64,000 nucleotides of DNA from Arcuatula senhousia (taxonomy: Eukaryota > Mollusca > Bivalvia > Mytilida > Mytilidae). Of the stretch, positions 22,584-34,206 are shown one piece after another (positions within the stretch are counted from its first letter, which is position 1; each line of letters begins with the position of its first letter). Location of the stretch: assembly GCA_963971305.1 (NCBI GenBank), contig OZ020303.1, forward strand, positions 37,002,106 to 37,066,105. Reading direction: 5' to 3'. Below the pieces are notes generated by a model. The model did no database searches, had not been told where the DNA came from, and saw only the letters and a program-made list of their open reading frames with translations. The position numbers and the translations under genes are program-made.

Positions 22584-25087
22584 AAGAGGGGGATCCCATA
22601 ATCAATCCCATCTATGGTGTAATGGTAAGACATATCATACAATGGACCAACCAGAACCAAAGTAATTGTGGGATCAAATATAATACTTTACCCATCCTCG
22701 TAAGAGAGGGAGCTGTATTGCAATCACATTATCCATCTGTTTGCCCGTCCGTAACAAACTTTCGTAACAGATTTCTCGGCTTCAACTGGAAGGATTGATT
22801 TCAAAATCAGTAAACAGCTTTAGAATGATGCGTTGTACCGTGTCTTCCCTTTTTAGGTCAGTTACGCATCTACATCCTGTTTTTAGAGCTGAGTTAAGAC
22901 TTTTTAAGAACCAAAAATATACAATGTTCCCTAACAAATTTCTCGGTTTCTACTAAAGGTATTTATTTTAAATTTGGTATAAAGCTTAACTGGCATAAGC
23001 ATGATGAGTTTTACAGTGCCTCTCCTTTCCAGGTCATTTCGGTCATCTACTATACCTGTTTTCTAAATGGTCGATTGCGAGCGGGCGTACGACTTAATGC
23101 AACCCTTTGTTTGATTTTTTTTTGCCATTTTAGGGTCTCTAGTTTATAAACGAATAAAAGGGGGACCCCAAAATATAAAATTTCAAAGCATTTGGTTAAC
23201 CAGAATAAAAATCATTGTGGGAACAAACAAGAATGTAACATTATTGGCCCCTTAAAAAGGGGGACCCATTTAATCAATGTACACGAATATGAAAAATGTT
23301 AATACAACAAATTAAATAACACTGAAACAAGTAAATGTGTACAAATGTATTCTAATATCATAAACATGACATGTATATGATAATGGCATACACACTACTT
23401 GTTTATAACAGATTTAGTGTAGGAAAATACATTTCATCAATTGAGTAAGCTGATCATTGTACTTGCTGTACATTTTTTTCTTCGACAGATTTCATTTTTA
23501 TTTAATACAAACACATTATAATAAAGGCCCGATGTTTTATTATACTTTCGGCACAACCAATACGTTGTTTTGAGTGGTGCTTTAAGTTCAGGGTATTACA
23601 AATGATGCCATTCCAAGTATCCGTCACCACACGTCTGGGACAACCTTTCTGCTACATCTTTTGTTTTCTGCCACTCTTTACATTTATGTTAAGACGTGAC
23701 CCTCCAGCCTTGGAAGAAAAATTCATTCCCCCATATATATTTTTAAGTTGTTGTAATTATCTAGAAAAGTGGGTGGGTGAGTCAGTGATTACTTACTTTT
23801 GAATCAGAGCCCGCGATAGAATATATATCTTATGTATAACATACGGGAAAAATTGAAATGCACAAGGCAGGCATGATATACATTAACTAAAATTTCGGAT
23901 TTTATACAACAATTTCTTTGTATATACATGTACATGCACTTGGTTAAAATACATCTTATGCCTGATCTTACACTACATTTAAGGCGGCTGCTCCATTACG
24001 TACAAAGGGACCCCAAGTAAACGAGTCTTGTACGTACATGTATGTATATCAACAATTTATTAAGCTTTTATTTTTGTAACATTTTATTTCTGTCAGTTTT
24101 TGAGTAACAGTACAATGTCAGGTAAGTCCGGAGTAGCCATATTTAATTCTTTTTTTGGTACCCGAGATTCGGGAAACCATTCCGTACCAAATACGTATTA
24201 AAAAGGCATTCTGAATTATTTTGCATGTCCAAAGTTGATACAATATGCATGTACTCTAGTAAATGTTACATATCTAATTAAACAAATATTATAATCTATT
24301 ATAAAACAACCTATTATAAAAAAAAATTATAAAACAAATGCAGGATATTATCAGTGTTCTTTCTCTGGAACAGACAGCTTTGTATCCTGTCACGTCATCA
24401 ATCACGCCTCGGTCCATCGTAAATGCAAACATCAAACATATCAAATGCATATTTTCCAACGCTTCAAATAAGGACATCGTCGGAAACCCACGGAAAATTC
24501 CTACAACCTCCATCATCATCTGCCTTCCCTATGTATGTTCCTTTAAGAAATCACGTTGTTCTTACATATGAAAATCAACGGGGTAATCACTGGGGACATT
24601 GCATATTTTTTTTTCTGATGCCTCCCTGTCCAAAACACTTGAAAAGCTAATTGGTAGCACATACTTTTCTCACCACCTGTATGTATCGAAAGATAATCAT
24701 CCTTTCCGTGCATCAAATTGAACGTGCAATATTGTCAATCATGTTTCGCGAAAAGGCTCCATTTCTTTCACGCCTAACAAATTCGAAGTTGTAACACTCC
24801 ATTCTGATTGTTTACATTTATAACGATAAAAAGCACATGTTAACGTTATAGAAGCGATGATTTGATTGGCCCGATTGGCCTAAGGCATTAAGAGATAACT
24901 TTAAGCGACCAATCAAAACGGCTCCTTAGATATTCATGACGAAGTTTATCATCTTCGTAGCCGATTGGTTTGTATCATCATCGTATATGTAAATACACAG
25001 TAAAACTAGTCCGACACACAATTATTTATAAATACGCAATATTTCGCACTCGCGGAAATTATTTTACCCACCCACATTTAATCAAAA
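22584..25087. other. Non-coding region, weak repeats
   Basis: Two related blocks of about 170 bp (22755-22890 and 22925-23065, both with ACARATTTCTCGGYTTC) resemble Helitron-like interior sequence. From 23300 to 25087 I recognise no gene. Several CCAAT/ATTGG motifs occur at 24868-24970, which could be a promoter remnant but lack support. Short open frames at 23602-23802 and 24289-24571 show no domain. Confidence 0.35.
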
Positions 25088-25666
25088 TAACGGTAAATCG
25101 TGTCAGACAAGTCTGACGACCAGGCTTGTGATTACCCTCGGGGACCTCTGGTCCACCAACAGCGGTTATCGCCCAGTGGTTTCAAGATTACAAATACCAA
25201 AACGCGGGTATAAACGGTTAATTTGAATATGCTTTATATCGATATTTCAAGGAGTAACCTCTCATCAGTAGCATTTAGATCAAAACATTGGAAGGTCAAA
25301 TCCAAACTGTTGATAACGAAAAGTACTCAAAACCAAAACGTTCGAACAAGGAAGCCAAATCCAGCACCGAGGATATCGACGATGTGCAGTACAAGGAAAG
25401 AAACCTGTTGTTTTAAAAAATTTGGAAGTTAACAATTGGGAATTTCAACAACAAAAAATATAAGAAATTTTTAATGGTAAATTCATGTCAGACAAGTCTG
25501 ACGACCAGGCTTGTGATTACATTCGGAGACCTCTGGTCCTCCAGCAGGGGTTATTGACCCAGTGATTGCAAAATACAATACCAAAACGGGTATTAAACGG
25601 TTAATTGTGTTACACTGGATATCGATATTTTAAGGAGTAGCATTTAGATAAAAACATTGGAAGGTC
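25088..25666 (-). repeat. Hammerhead repeat family 2, tandem dimer (unit about 388 bp)
   Basis: The palindromic block GTCAGACAAGTCTGAC recurs at about 25101 and 25489, giving a 388-bp period. On the minus strand each unit leads into a hammerhead site. The one at 25229-25274 is complete. The one near 25612-25652 has lost about 14 nt, including CTGATGA. Related single fragments lie at 17725, 18825, 29582, 34207 and 51004. Confidence 0.75.
25229..25274 (-). ncRNA. Hammerhead ribozyme, type I, family 2
   Basis: In minus-strand order: helix I AUGCUA, core CUGAUGA, helix II GAGG/CCUU with loop UUACU, GAAA, helix III UAU-CG-AUA, then UA as cleavage dinucleotide and helix I strand AAGCAU. All invariant core bases are present. 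The helix I pair next to the core is A.A here but is complementary in other copies. Predicted cleavage follows the A at plus position 25235. Helix III is only 3 bp, as in other animal hammerheads, which often act as dimers. Confidence 0.72.
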
Positions 25667-26213
25667 ATTTCTATATAACAGTGTTGTCCCAAATTCTACC
25701 TCCAATAATCTCCCTTGGAAATGATTTTTTTGAAAACTTATTTCTAAAAATATTTATGTTAAACTTGTTAATAGAATAATACAAAGAATTGAATTTCAAT
25801 TTAAATGGCCCTGACTGTGCACAAATGATGGATCCTATCAAAGCTAAAAAAATTCAGAAGTTGTTTTTTTTTTCTTAGGACGCTATCACCCTCTAAGCTT
25901 TATCTTATTTATTCATTTTTTTATTTGGTATTGCTCGATACCACAGATGCTGAAAGAAAATTCTTTTTTTTAACTCTAAGATTACAAGTGTTTCTCTTTC
26001 GACGTTTTTTTTTCTTTTTTGTACAAAAGCAATATATATGATTGGTGCAATCTGTAATTTTTCCAATTATAGTAAAAATATATGCTTATTATACGGTATT
26101 AACATCTACCATACCGAGTGACCCATTGAAATGGTACCCGCTTTGTTACTTTGTATTTCATTTGTTGAATAGTGCACATGACAAATACAATTAATACTTG
26201 TGTTGATGCTGAC
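25667..26213. other. AT-rich 3' flank of the lectin gene
   Basis: It contains long T-runs (25863-25875, 25965-26010) and no gene. It lies downstream of the poly(A) signal of the minus-strand lectin gene. Confidence 0.4.
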
Positions 26214-26219
26214 TTTATT
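26214..26219 (-). terminator. Poly(A) signal of the lectin gene
   Basis: AATAAA on the minus strand, 71 bases after the stop codon of the H-type lectin gene, the expected position for 3' end formation. Confidence 0.5.
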
Positions 26220-26289
26220 TATTATTTTACATTTCTCGGTTGTTGTTGGTACCCGATTGAAGATCATTGTCGCATCATGTTCACTCAGT

Positions 26290-26555
26290 TTAGATTGTCT
26301 TTGGACAAGCTATCCATCTTAGTCTCGCTTGCCATAATTCAGTATCGCCCCATTTGTATAGTTTCAACTTCAACCTGTACTGATTATGCTCCAGTAAGCT
26401 AACCTTAGCGCGTAAATTTTTGGACGCATCATTATCAAACGAGTCAAAACCCCCAGCTACAGCAGGTGTGTGGGTAAAAGCCGGGTTGAAAGTGAAGGTC
26501 ACAGTCTTCGAATCGTAGTCTTTTCCGTACTGTTTTTCCAGTACACCATATTGAC
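26290..26555 (-). CDS. Lectin gene exon 2: H-type lectin domain
   Basis: Key stretches: VTFTFNPAFTHTPAVAGGF, DSFDNDASKNLRAKV, YRLKLKLYKWGDTELW and ARLRWIACPK before TAA at 26290. The pattern of a beta-strand with F-x-x-x-F, a central LDxD-like turn, and a final W-x-D-T ... A-x-x-x-WIA is that of the H_lectin family. Upstream of the acceptor the intron ends ATATATCCTAG with modest pyrimidine content. Confidence 0.82.
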
Positions 26556-29454
26556 CTAGGATATATATCGTTAAAACGTAGTTAAGAAAGTGGTACAATC
26601 AAATAAATTCAATAAAAATGTATTATTAAAAAGAAATAGTTAGTAAATAAATGACTGAACAAATAAATGATTAAAAAAACTAAAATAAATACACTATTGA
26701 GAAAATAATCGAGTCATTGTGGCTTAATGTAAATGCGCACATGCAATTCTAGATTTGATCTGATGGATTTCGGGGATTTCTCATACATGTCCATGTAGAA
26801 GACATGGGACTTACACATTAGATGACATCATCTCTGAAGGACTATCCACATTTCCCCTATATAGATGTTCATGAAACTTTCACACCAGCTATTTTTAATT
26901 TTCATCTGATTGATTTGGCTTTTTCACGTTTTGAAGCATGTACTTTCAACACTATTACTAGCAAAAAAAGCAATTTACAAGAACATATCAATAACAACTA
27001 TATACCGGTACTTACAAAGAGGTTTTGGCTCTACAAAAGATAAACGTACTTGGATGTTAAATCAACATTTACCATGCAACTTTAAACACGAAAAATAAGC
27101 ATAAGTCAGTAAATTTAATAGAACCTAAATCTTACAATTTACTTCAATTAAAAATGAAAAAAATACTACGAGCAAACATTTAATAGAGTGTCAATTATAT
27201 ATACCATGCAGAAGGTAGATTATTCATTTGAAAACTTATCTTTAAAAATAAGATGTTAATATGATTTTCCCCTACTTGCAGAGTTTTCTCCTCTTTCCAG
27301 TATTTTTATACTAGTTACTGTGGAGGAAGAGGGGCTTTCTGTATGTCTTGTATTTGGTTTGAAAATTATGAAAATCGTGTGGGTACAACTGTCAAAATTA
27401 ATGAGCATGATTCCTAACCACACAATGATTAAAAAGCCCTTAAAATCATAAAGACAGAAGCGAAGAGGCACCAATTGGGCATTTGAGTGTCAAAAGTCCG
27501 AAAGGGCAACGACGAAACCGGTAAACACGAACAAGAACAGCACGATAAAACAAAACAAAATCAATCGAACGGAAATCAACATTGCGAACTCAAGTCGTAA
27601 TAAGAGTTAACTAATGTGCATCGGAAGAGTGAGCGGTTCCTGCTTGCTATAGCACACTCGTCGTGTTGCTAATTTCAAATTTAGTGTGTAAAATCCGGTA
27701 AAGGAAGAAAAAACAAATTTCTACGACTCGTTTTTGCTATTGTAAATACAAACCAACAGTTGCACTCAATTGAGAGATAGACATCCTATCAATGTCTCTT
27801 CAGTGAAGACAGAAACCGTGGGGCAACATAACCCTGAGTCAACAATTTCTGTGTCAAACGTGACGCTCTGTCAAGGAAATCGATGTAATTCCCGCAAGCT
27901 CTGAAGTTACGAATCAACTGTTATACAAAGACTCCATAAGCAGGAGCGGACGGTATGTTGCTACACAAAAAGGGAAAGTTGACGATTTCAAAGTTGAATT
28001 CATAACGTTTGTTATAGAGCTTTGTTAAAAGTCAATTTCGAGATGTAGATCTAAATATTTAGCAGGCTTCCTCAAATCTGGTGTGTCCTTTGTTTCAAAT
28101 TCCTTAAGATATACATGAGATTGAGAAAGTCACCAAATCGAGAATTGTTCAGTGAAAGGACATCATCAATATAACGGAACGTAAGGTTAAAACAGAGAGC
28201 GTGTCTACGATCTTTTGTCTGGAAGAAATTATAAGAAGTATGCTCCGTATGAATGTAGAAACAAATCGGCAAGCAAATGTGCACAATTAGTGCCCATTGG
28301 AATCCCGATTGTTTGTTGAAAAACAGGTCCATTATTCTGAACAAACATGTTCTCGATAAGAAAATTCAGCATGTCGACAATTGGTTCTTCCTTATATTTG
28401 TTCTTTTTCTTAACCTCATTGATGACAAAGTAATCTTATTGTAATCGACCACCAGATATTTGTACCTGCGTTTAAAGCTGCGTTTAATCAACTGTACCAA
28501 TCGTGATTTGAGTTGTTCATGCGAAATAGAAGTGAAAAAGTGGAGAAATCGAAAATGTTGATGATATTGCAAGATGAAACCAATGGTGTTCCATTTACTA
28601 CAATGCATTATACATTTGTCTTTAAAAAAGACCTTTTGCAAATGACACAAAGAACGAAAAGAATAGTACAAATTACTATTGACAAGATGGTTAAACAGTG
28701 TGAGGTCGTTGGTTTTGAAAAGGATTAACTCTTTGAAAAGCTCGATGAGCACCAAGGCAACATCTATTTTCAACAACCCTGATGTTGCGAAGACATTGTC
28801 CACCTTACATGACAAATATGTTGTCGTACCTGCTGATAAATTTCTATCTCTAAGATGGGCACAGATGTTGGTTTGACATAGAGTTTTGTAATGTCATCCT
28901 TTCCGGATTTGACCAACACTAAATCGATCTTTGGCAACGTGACGGGTGTGCTATAGCAAGCAGGAACTGCTTACTCTTCCGGAGCACCTGAGTTCACTCT
29001 CGTTTCGACTTGAGTTTTGTTGTTATGTGTGTTTGTGTTTTATGTGGTTTGTTTTGTTGTGATGATTTTTGTATGCCGGTTTTGTCTTTGTCTTTACGGT
29101 TTTATGATACTGATTACCCCTTTGGTACACCTTTGCTTCTCGCGATACAACGTATGACTTTTTTGTCCCTCTTTTTAATAAAATTCACATTAAAATCAAT
29201 AAAACACGAGTTTCAAATAATCGATATCACACACTTTTAAACAAAATTAGTTACTAGACATTAAAATACTTACGCTGTAAAGTATTAACTGCCGTTTGCA
29301 AACTTTGAACATTGGTTTCGGTAGTCTGAACCTTTTGTTTTAAGTTCGCGAATTCGGGAAAGAGATCAAGAATATTTCCCTCGCTAAGACTAGGGGAAAT
29401 AAACCCGAAAACAGCAATGACAGCAACTATCGACATACACATTTTGAGCTCCAT
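26290..29454 (-). CDS. Secreted H-type lectin, two-exon gene (148 aa)
   Basis: The coding join is 29454-29274 then 26555-26290 (447 nt including the stop). The donor is C|GTAAGT at 29274/29273, the acceptor CCTAG|GT at 26556/26555, both in the same phase (one base from exon 1, two from exon 2, making an Arg codon). The protein has an N-terminal signal peptide (MELKMCMSIVAVIAVFGFIS), a heptad-type coiled coil (residues 35-66) and an H-type lectin domain. Such proteins trimerise and bind GalNAc-type sugars, and occur in snail agglutinins and discoidins; in molluscs they are thought to serve innate recognition. The short length and simple architecture suggest a secreted oligomeric agglutinin. 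Whether it is expressed is unknown. An extra 5' non-coding exon is possible. Confidence 0.8.
27453..28560 (-). pseudogene. Naiad element: RT palm, C-terminal part and 3' tail
   Basis: In minus order: SISHEQLKSRLVQLI and RRYKYLVVDYNK of the RT fingers, palm remnants with NLTFRYIDDVLSLNN (28150-28200), a degenerate C-terminal stretch (27840-28070), and the 3' tail ending at ACCAATTGGGCATTTG (about 27465). Multiple frameshifts. It lies in the lectin intron on the same strand as the gene. Confidence 0.75.
28640..29160 (+). pseudogene. Naiad element, internally deleted, opposite orientation
   Basis: The plus strand reads VRSLVLKRINSLKSSMSTKA, ATSIFNNPDVAKTLSTLHDK and YVVVPADK (the region before the RT fingers). 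It then jumps directly to the last codons of the element and the full 3' tail (GCTATAGCAAGCAGGAACTG, ending GGTACACCTTTGCTTCTCG). The join lies inside ATTTCTATCTCTAAGATGGG (28841-28860), consistent with deletion through short homology. It is head-to-head with the copy at 27453-28560. Confidence 0.72.
29274..29454 (-). CDS. Lectin gene exon 1: signal peptide and coiled coil
   Basis: It starts at ATG 29454. A hydrophobic core VAVIAVFGF follows a Lys at position 4, with a likely signal peptidase site around residues 24-26. Then comes FPEFANLKQKVQTTETNV and SLQTAVNTLQ, a heptad pattern with L/V at a/d positions. The frame would stop 20 bases into the intron, which supports the GTAAGT donor at 29273. 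Confidence 0.8.
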
Positions 29455-29881
29455 ACTTTAATTCAGTAGAATTCTAAAAAAAAAATGAACATCAATTTTG
29501 AATGTAGAAGAATGTTCACTTATGCTACAGCTAGTTACAGATTAAAAAAGTTAATATCATTATGCTGTTTTATTCAGACATGTATATTTCAAGAAGTAAC
29601 CTTTCATCAGCAGCATTTAAATCAAAATATTGAAATGTAAAAAAATAAAAAATAAAAAAAGAACATACAGTTTGTCGTTTCCTTATCAAAAAGATTGAGT
29701 CATTTTGGGTATTTCTTAAAGCTACTTAAGGTGATACATACATTAATAATCTTAATAAAAATGCATTACCTATGCACAATATTTAAAAAAAACTATATAA
29801 AATATTGCAAGAGATGAAATTGCCTTATCCTGCCCATCCCTCTTAACAATGACAGTCGAAACTGTCAGTCGGATTAATTTA
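29455..29881. other. Upstream region of the lectin gene with a family 2 repeat scrap
   Basis: No TATA box is certain. At 29582-29640 (minus) there is the end of a family 2 unit with hammerhead bases ATGCTG, CTGATGA, AAGG/TCTT and GAAATAT. The sequence then leaves the family before helix III, so the ribozyme is incomplete. Confidence 0.45.
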
Positions 29882-30112
29882 CTATACCGAACTGGGATGA
29901 TCAATTTCAATGTCCTTTAAGAAAAAGACACAACAAGACAAACCCATACAAAAAAAAATATCCTGGCTTGATTTAGGTTTTTCATAATATATTCTTGGTA
30001 ACATCAGTTTGCCTGGTGCCAACCTGCCTCTAACACTACACAGTTGTGAGATATAAAAGGAATAGTGATATGATCATCTCAGTAATAATTCGTCAAAAAC
30101 TAAAAATTATTT
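29882..30112 (-). repeat. 3' tail of a second PLE subfamily
   Basis: This diverged copy of the tail at 50480-50690 (plus) and 57600-57830 (minus) is recognisable by TGATCATCTCAGTA and CAACACTGTGTGAG-like blocks around a CTGGTTT core. No coding part remains. Confidence 0.45.
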
Positions 30113-32488
30113 GAACAATTAATATTTAAATTATTTGTTATACTCTAATTCATTCTGTAATCGCTTATGAAATTTTGATCAACTAGGAGTAAAAAATATG
30201 CCATCATAATTTCAGGTCATTGTTATTAGCAAAATGCCTGAAAATTTTAGGCAATATATTATTGATTCGGCATTTACATATTTTAGGCCATACATTTATG
30301 TTTTCTGTTTGAAAAGTATTACACATTGTAAATGTGATAAAATGGTACTTATTTTACAATTGTTTTGTAAACACTTTCATTGATTGTCAGAAAGACGTTA
30401 TTCTAATCACAATTTCTTACTTTAGTTGTAATTGTTACATATTTTTACTTTACAATGTATCATTATAATCTCTTAAATTTCTGTGCCATTTGAATGTATC
30501 GTTAGCAACAAAAATACAATAAGGGAGGAAGTTACATTGAAAAACGACATTACCGATAAATTTTCCTGTACATTGAAATTCCGTCGTAAAACGCAACGTC
30601 AGTTTAGTTAGATTCTATTGCATTTTTCACGTACAGGCATTATTTCGAATCCGAACCTTAAAAACAAAGTCCTTGAAATATCCTTTACTTTAAATCAATG
30701 CATTTCAAATTTTCCAAGGAATATTATATCAGTTTTTGGTCAGAATTTTGACCAAAATTTTCCAAGGAATATTATATCAGTTTTTGGTCAGAATTTGGAT
30801 ATCATTAGTCCATTTTTGTTTACAAAAAGTAAACATAAATTGCGTTGAAGTTAAGTTTTTCCTATATGTCTTTGTTAATAAAAAAATTCTGTGACAACCA
30901 TGTTTTATTTCATTTATAGATGTATAACACTTAGAGCAATACGTCTACCAATTTTCATTAAAATCTGGGTATATGTCATTTGATATCGTCCCACCTTATG
31001 TATCAGTCTATGTAAGAGTAAGGTGAAAATGCAAAGATGTGATGAAAAAAATACGCAAACTTTAAATCATGGAATTTTATCAAATTATCATTTTTTTGTA
31101 ATTTCCGAATTATTCTGCCTTTTAAAGATAAAATCATTTAAAATTCATTTGAATTGTACAGTAAAACATATTTTCACGCAAATTTCCTCTCTATATAACC
31201 AGTCAGAACTATTAAAAAAATTAACACATATTTAAAAGTAAAATCTATTTAGAATTTGTTTTTAATTTAAAATGAATCCATCTGACCAAAAAAGCTAAAA
31301 TTCAAAGTTCTAATGTGCCGCTCACTACCTAGCCATTATTAATGATGCTACTTAATATGTTCAATTAAATACAAACAAAGTGTCAGGCAAAAAATAATGG
31401 TTTTTATTGACAATTATGCATCAGAGGCGCTCCAAGCTTAAAAAACTAAACTTACCTTTTGTATGAGAAACAATGTGGATGGCTATCACGTCTGGGTAAA
31501 TAGTATTTAAAGAGTATTGTAGGAAGTCAATCAAAACCTAGAAAACAAATGATCCAATCAAAATATAACATTTGTGACCATCCCACAAAATTCACCATAT
31601 TTGGAACCCCAGCTGTGTGAAACCAATTGAACCTATCTCAGATATTGCAATAACCTCTATTGGCATTTCATGGACCTTTCACCTTGCGATTGATTATTAG
31701 AGTATAGGATACTTTTGTACATTACTTGCTTAAAAGAGTTTTAAAATGTTGTGTAGTATTTTCAACAACTGCGTCGTCTTTGAGTCTGAGTTTTATAGAC
31801 ACCAATTTAAAGTGAAATTGTATATTTTTATACAACCTCTTCAGGTGTAATTTGCTAGTTACTATTTTAACCCTTTTAAAAGGTGCGGTTTTTTTTTTTC
31901 TTTTCTTTAGGCATTAACTAAGCCTTAATCCTAGAAATTAAGGTGCGTTTACCTCAAAATGGTCATTTATATCGATTTTACAGTATATGTACAGCAAAGA
32001 CTGCATATAAAATTAAAGAAAAACGTAGCAGGACCTAGATATATTAATTGTTTATTAATTTTTATTAATATTTTCATGATTAATTATATTATTTTTTAGT
32101 TCTGATTTTTTTTTTGTGCACAGTCGATTTTAGGTTAACATCACTAACATCCTTGCAGGTGGCCTCAAACCTCATGCGACATTTAATTAAAAATTATTAA
32201 GTGTTCAACAACATATCAGTTGAGGGGAACAATTGGGATAGTTTGTTCTTATTCAAAATACATTTTGAACGCAAATCATTCGTACCGCAAAAACTCTTCT
32301 ATCTTCAATTAAATAAATGTGTCAATGTAATAAGGTCTGTCCATATATAGGTCCTGCTATACTTTATTTGCCTTGATAATATGCGGTTTTAGCTGTACAT
32401 ATACTAAGATGTTCTTTTAAAAGGTTCAAACTGTCCTGATGAACCTTAAGGTAAATTACTTTATGATTCCGCTTTAAATAAAGTATGG
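30113..32488. other. AT-rich non-coding region with a 49-bp duplication
   Basis: A direct duplication of about 49 bp (TTTTCCAAGGAATATTATAT at about 30709 and 30758) is the clearest structure. Near 32025 and 32345 the motif GCAGGACCTA occurs in inverted orientation, perhaps the ends of a 330-bp element. No gene is recognised. Confidence 0.4.
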
Positions 32489-32603
32489 ACATAGGTTGAA
32501 TATCTTTGTAATAATTTGGTTCCCCAGTTTGGTATTTTTGGTTATACCGTTCTATGCTCTTCAAATTCATACAGTGTTTGGCATTTTCAATATTTTTGGT
32601 AGA

Positions 32604-32647
32604 GCGCCTCTGATGAGTCTTGAATAGACGAAACGCGCGTCAGGCGT
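32604..32647 (+). ncRNA. Hammerhead ribozyme, type I, family 1
   Basis: Helix I GCGCCU/AGGCGU (6 bp, one G.U), CUGAUGA, helix II GUCU/AGAC with loop UGAAU, GAAA, short helix III within CGCGCG, then UC and helix I strand 2. Every core base is present. Predicted cleavage is after C 32641 (GUC). GAAACGCGCGUC also occurs in the Schistosoma hammerhead (family knowledge). Confidence 0.88.
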
Positions 32648-32961
32648 AGCAAAATTTATTGTCTGGAACTTTGTTGTCATTTGTATTTCGAACACACGTG
32701 AAGGTTAGCACTGCTGGTGGAGTTTAAATTCCCCGAGGTTAACCCGCTCCGGCACCAACACTTTTGAGTTGGAGAATACATCAAAGCTTTAAATTATCCG
32801 TCTAAATTTCAAAATTGTCTAAACCCTAAGGTTCTTCCTACCCCAGACATAGGTTGAATATCTTAGTAATAATTTGGTTCCCCAGTTTGGTATTTTTGGT
32901 TATACCGTTCTATGCTCTTCAAATTCATACAGTGTTTGGCATTTTCAATATTTTTGGTAGA

Positions 32962-33005
32962 GCGCCTCTGATGAGTCTTGAATAGACGAAACGCGCGTAA
33001 GGCGT
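32962..33005 (+). ncRNA. Hammerhead ribozyme, type I, family 1
   Basis: As at 32604, but the base at the cleavage site is A (GUA, 32999) instead of C. A is tolerated at this position. The core and helices are intact. Confidence 0.82.
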
Positions 33006-33046
33006 AGCAAAATTTATTGTCTGGAACTTTGTTGTCATTTGTATTT

Positions 33047-34054
33047 ACACTAATGCCTGGCCAGGATTTAAGAATAGCATTTGATTATTGCAATTGCTTA
33101 ATTGAATTAATTCATTAGGTTTCAATTTACAATCTATATGAACGCTATTTATTTAACATTATACGTGAGATACATGTACATGACCCATGCAGCAATTGTT
33201 TGTCTCTTCAATGAAAACGAATTTGTTTTACATAGAGATAAGGAAACCAAAAGTGACAAAAAATGCTTTTTTTTAATTATTAACTCCCTTTGAGATATAT
33301 ATCATTTTCAGTTGATTTTACTATTATTCTTATCAACTAAAACCAAATGTTACTCAAAATCTGAATAAAAAAGAAAAAATGTTGTAAGATTAAAAAAATA
33401 GTTTTAAACACATAATTACTATAAGACTTTTAACAGGAAGTTAAATTTAAGAAACCTCTTTGATCGAAAGTGCAGTTTGATTTTTGATAGCATGTCACAT
33501 GATCTGTGCCTTGCATAGTATTATAAGCATGATAATAATTTTTATTTTAACATCCAGGATAGATTGACTTAGGATGTTTCTTTACCAAATGTTGTAAAAA
33601 ATATCTCATAATTAAGATTTCTTCCAATGTTAAAAAAAACAACTGTCACCAACTGCTGGTAAATTTCAGGAGATACATTGTCTTTTCTTTTTTAAGTGTT
33701 TATCAAGGATCATTCGGTATTCTTTTTGTATTTTTAGAAATGATACCTTTTACCATTTTTTCATGTTTCTAACAATAGAAATTCAAAGTGAAAGAATATA
33801 AGGTTAACTGTTTGGAGTGTTTTATCGTCTGCGGAATAATCAGATTCCTAAAACCTAAAGGGTATTCCGATAAAGAGCTGACGTTGATATAAAGTTCTAG
33901 TAAAAGCATATGAATATAAAAAATATGAAAATAGATGTGACAAGTTCAGACCATCAGTTATTAGCCATTAATAAGTTTTTAACGGGTTAATAGTTCATTA
34001 CACTATTAACCGATAAAATACAAAAATATATACTCATGGAATGATCTACACAAG
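33047..34054. other. AT-rich non-coding spacer
   Basis: No gene, repeat array or structured element is recognised. Confidence 0.4.
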
Positions 34055-34206
34055 GAAAAGCTGACGATTTGAAAGTTGAAGTCATCGTGTTTGTCAAAGA
34101 GCATTGTTGAAAGTTTTCCTTCAGAGCCTTTGTTAGATGTAGATATAATATGTAGCAAAGTTCCTAGAATCGGTAATGTCTTTTATCTCAAGTTCCTGAA
34201 GATATA

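Larger units (their letters stand above)
26556..29273 (-). other. Intron of the lectin gene, loaded with Naiad remnants
   Basis: This 2718-bp intron runs from GTAAGT (29273-29268) to TAG (26558-26556). The part from 26556 to about 27450 is AT-rich with no recognisable element. From 27453 to 29160 it holds two Naiad remnants in opposite orientations. Confidence 0.7.
32489..33046 (+). repeat. Hammerhead repeat family 1, partial tandem (unit 358 bp)
   Basis: Two hammerhead sites 358 bp apart (cleavage points 32641 and 32999) lie in a repeat of roughly 1.6 units. Between them is the family 1 body: GGAACTTTGTTGTCATTTGT, then GAAGGTTAGCACTGCTGGTG and CCCGCTCCGGCACCAACAC, then TTTGGTTCCCCAGTTTGG. 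The copy ends at TTGTCATTTGTATTT, the same 3' end used by other copies in the window. Confidence 0.85.

Noticed and set aside
32436..32442. Another CTGATGA followed by a small hairpin (also at 40076)
   Set aside because: No GAAA after helix II and no helix I partner. At most a decayed relative.
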